Assembly: GCA_036897445.1 (NCBI GenBank)
Contig: JAYMTL010000012.1
Coordinates: 153,335-217,334 of the forward strand
Source: Pelargonium tetragonum
Taxonomy: Eukaryota > Streptophyta > Magnoliopsida > Geraniales > Geraniaceae
Direction: 5' to 3'
Length of the DNA: 64,000 bases
Each line of letters starts with the position of its first letter. The stretch's first letter is position 1. The notes beneath the pieces are model-generated. The model did not search any database, was not told the DNA's origin, and saw only the letters and a list, made by a program, of their open reading frames with translations. The translations under genes and the position numbers were made by a program. Shown one piece after another: positions 61,141 through 64,000 of the stretch.

Positions 61141-64000
61141 GTATATATAAGCGATACTATTTGAGTTCATTTTCCAATTTAGGTACTGAATAAGTATTAT
61201 AAGGTCTCCTATTTGATAGGTAAACACGCTTTATTTGCTACAAAAAATGGGTGCGCTGGTTCTATGGGCTTTTGCTTTTTTAGTTCGGATAAGTTTTATA
61301 AGAGTATTCTCCAGTATCTTATAGAAAATAAGACTCCCTTTGTAGACTCAGAATTCGGAGAGCTATTGCTTTGTCCTAGTGTAGGTTGTCAATAGTAGTA
61401 GTGATGGAGAACCTATTTTTTAAGTTTTAGCTTTTTACCAAGATTGAGAGGGCATTTTTTAAGCTTGATATTTATAGAAAAAAGGGACTCGTTACCTCTA
61501 ATAAGAAGCAATTTTAAGTCTTTCTTTTCTTAAAAGATTAAAATAAGGTATAACATAATAGAATATAAGACTACTGGGCTTTTTGCGTCAAGAAAGTGAG
61601 TTTTTTCTAAATAACCTTATCCTTTTTATAATTAAGGAGTCTAAGCTTTTTTAAAACTTAAATTTTATACGGCGAGAGTTTGATTTTCTATTTTTAAGAG
61701 TAAAAGAAAGGAAATTTCTTCTTAGTAGATTGTTGTAGGAGTTGCTCCAGCTTTATAAATAGAGAGTTTCCTAACAAAGGTTTTCGTAGGAGAATTCACT
61801 TCATTGTCATATGTATATCTAAGGTTCCCTGTTTTTAACTGCATATACTGGGTATTACTCTAAACTAAGTATCCGCTTAATACAGAATACAATTTTAGTA
61901 AAGAAAAACAAACCCTTAAAAAATCCTACCATGGAGAAGTTTCACAAAAAGCTTAAATTCTTAAGTGTTCCTTGGTCTAACCCGCGAAGCTAATACTATT
62001 TATTACTCTATATATGTGTGACTACCCTATATATAATATAAAGAGCTCTTTTATTCCCTGAGATTCCTTATGTTATTATAAAAAGGGCTATAAAAACAAG
62101 GTGAAGGATATATCCTATTTTTTAGGGAGGTAATATACAAAGTCTAATAAGGATAATTAGGAATTTACTGTATCCAGAATCCGGAAAGTCCGTGTGTATG
62201 GCACAACTTATAAGGAAAGTCTAAGATAAGATTGTACTTCTGCATACCATACCTTTTATTACCTCAAATTTTACAGAATATTAAACGAAAACTTAAGCGC
62301 AAGAGGAGCTCCCTAATTTTATAAGGGCTCGTTTTTACCCTTTTTTGATTAGGTTGGGTTTTACTAACTAAGTATTCTTTTAATGCTTAAATCTAAATGA
62401 GCGCCTCTAGTTTCTTTAGCGGGCACTTTGCCTATTTATTAAAAATAGAAACAAGTACTAAAGGAACTTTCTCTTACACCAATTTGAACCCAGTTCGCAG
62501 TAAGATTAACAAGACCTAAAATCAGAAGTGTTTCCGGAGTCTACTCTATAAAACAACTTCATTTACTTCAAGCTTGAAATAAATACTAGAATCTCGGAAA
62601 ATAGCAGTTAAATCGCAAAGACCTCAGACCCTAGTTGTGCTAAGAAGGAATAGATATCCGTGTTAATTCTTGTTTTTATATAGTAGGTAAGGTCTCATAA
62701 AAAACACTTAAATCTTTTGGTTCCTCTTACCCATAAGCAATCTCCCTTATAAAAGCATCTTATTAAGAGTATTCTTGAAACTACTAGGGAAGCACTTTCA
62801 TTTTTTAGACTACGTATTACTATAGTATAGATCCGGAATTTACACTTAACCTAATTACTTAAAACGTTGTTAGGACCAAAACTTTTACTAGGAGGACTCG
62901 TCTAGTACCTGGCTCTTGGAGCGTTCCCATATTTATAGAGTTTCCAAAAACCCCAAAGAGCAATAAGAAAAATACATTTTATAAATATAGCTGCAGTAAA
63001 TTTTTCCCCTATCTATATAGGGAACTTCATAGAATAAAATTATTATATTCAACCCGCAGTTCCTAATCTTATTTCAGAAAAGTTTTTAAGTAAAGGGGTA
63101 TTACCTTAAACCTTAAAAGCTGGGTTACTTGCTACACAAGTGTACTTCACTAATTCCGGTATACCTAATATTATAGGGAGTTTGACAGATTTTTGTTCAG
63201 TATATTATTAATTCTCTATAACTTTTAATTACATTAGAGTAGAAGATTTTCAAGCCATTAGTGATATGACTCTGAGCTTCTCTATTCGATAGATAGCTAG
63301 GATCATGGATTTTACACACCCTTGACCTTTCGACATTAGATCAGCTCTTATCTATCAGTTTAACAATAAGAATTAAGGTTTTAGCGTTGTTGGAGAATTG
63401 AAGGAAGTAAGAGTTGTTGACTTTGGGTCTTACAAAATTCAATAAAGAGTTGCAAACGAGAACCAAAAAAGGGTGTTAATTGGAGCACTCTGAGCCCATC
63501 GTTAGATATATCCTTTTTTAAGGTCAACATAAGGGTACCTTCTTTATCAAAAGAAAGTGAGGGAGCCCATTCTCACTCTTTCGAACTGAAACATTCCTAA
63601 ATATAGGACATGGAAGAAAGGAGAAAACTGAGATTTGGCTCTGGATATAATGAGAACACTACTTGAACCCGCGGCTCCTGTCTAATATGTAACATGGGTT
63701 TACCGAGCTTTGAACTTGAATTCATAAAAGGGTAGTGAACTAAATAATTCATCCTTTTTTATTTGCTAACAATTTTCTAGAGGAAACCAAGAATTAAGTA
63801 CAAGATAGCTTAGAAACTTTGGATTTTTTTATACTGGGAGCCCGCCTCTCGAAGCTTTTTCGGCAGAGAACTCCTTTTAAAAGAAAGTAGGATTGGAATT
63901 ACTAGGGGAAATGAGGAGTGTTAGGCTTTTGCAATTTAAAAAGAGAAAAAGCATGAGTTTCTTTAAGTTGTATTGTCTATGACAACCTTTCTTTTTTAGA
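61141..64000. other. AT-rich non-coding spacer with G/C islands
   Basis: No gene is seen; one 60-codon frame at 61213 has no recognisable content. Islands continue. The reverse complement of AAAATGAAA lies at 62796. The last 700 bases are somewhat richer in G+C and contain a tRNA-like string near 63661 that fails on stem pairing. Confidence 0.55.

Noticed and set aside
63656-63672. A third T-arm-like string on the minus strand near 63661.
   Set aside because: The loop TTCAAGT looks right, but the five-base stem does not pair at the positions next to the loop.
1-64000. A CRISPR array or other regularly spaced direct repeats.
   Set aside because: The recurring words are short, vary in sequence and lie at irregular distances on both strands, with no uniform spacer length.

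Overview
This window looks almost entirely non-coding. Across 64 kb, on both strands, no reading frame is longer than 103 codons. None of the 60-103 codon frames shows a protein family I recognise, a repeated domain or operon-like neighbours. I see no complete rRNA or tRNA, no intron-encoded protein, no transposase or integrase, and no CRISPR array. At roughly one third G+C (by eye), stop-free stretches of this length are expected by chance.

Origin. The best guess, at low confidence, is a gene-free part of an inflated organelle genome, most likely a mitochondrial chromosome of a plant, an alga or another eukaryote with very low gene density. Three things point that way: AT-rich DNA studded with short G/C palindromes, as in the GC clusters of some mitochondrial genomes and the palindromic repeats of some green algal organelles; a few tRNA T-arm-like remnants; and one block near 24 kb with about 45% G+C in the lines I counted. 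A dinoflagellate-type mitochondrion, a nuclear intergenic region or an artificial sequence cannot be excluded. No gene settles the question.

Layout. Most of the window (about 1-7.8, 8.2-11.7, 12-22.5, 25.6-29.7, 30.1-38.5, 39.1-44.9, 45.4-49.3 and 49.6-64 kb) is one kind of DNA: AT-rich sequence broken every one to three hundred bases by a short near-palindromic G/C island of the form (A)GGGG-n-CCCC(T). Its left side often carries the word AAAATGAAA. Between these lie blocks with a strong A-versus-T strand bias and few islands (about 7.8-8.2, 11.7-12.0, 15.2-15.4, 22.5-23.0, 29.7-30.1, 44.9-45.35 and 49.3-49.6 kb). At least two of them, at 29.8 and 49.45 kb, share ordered words and are probably related. 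Two further stretches differ again: 23.64-25.56 kb is richer in G+C and holds one T-arm-like remnant, and 38.46-39.13 kb is poor in islands.

Structure. The window has several perfect hairpins or palindromes (2332, 22356, 25570, 25849, 34863, 37291, 37680, 38294, 52785). It has many two-copy tandem duplications of 7-12 bp. It also has dispersed exact repeats, the longest I found being 20 bp at 30700 and 41860. Together these suggest DNA grown by replication slippage and spread of short repeats, with no gene content to hold it in place.
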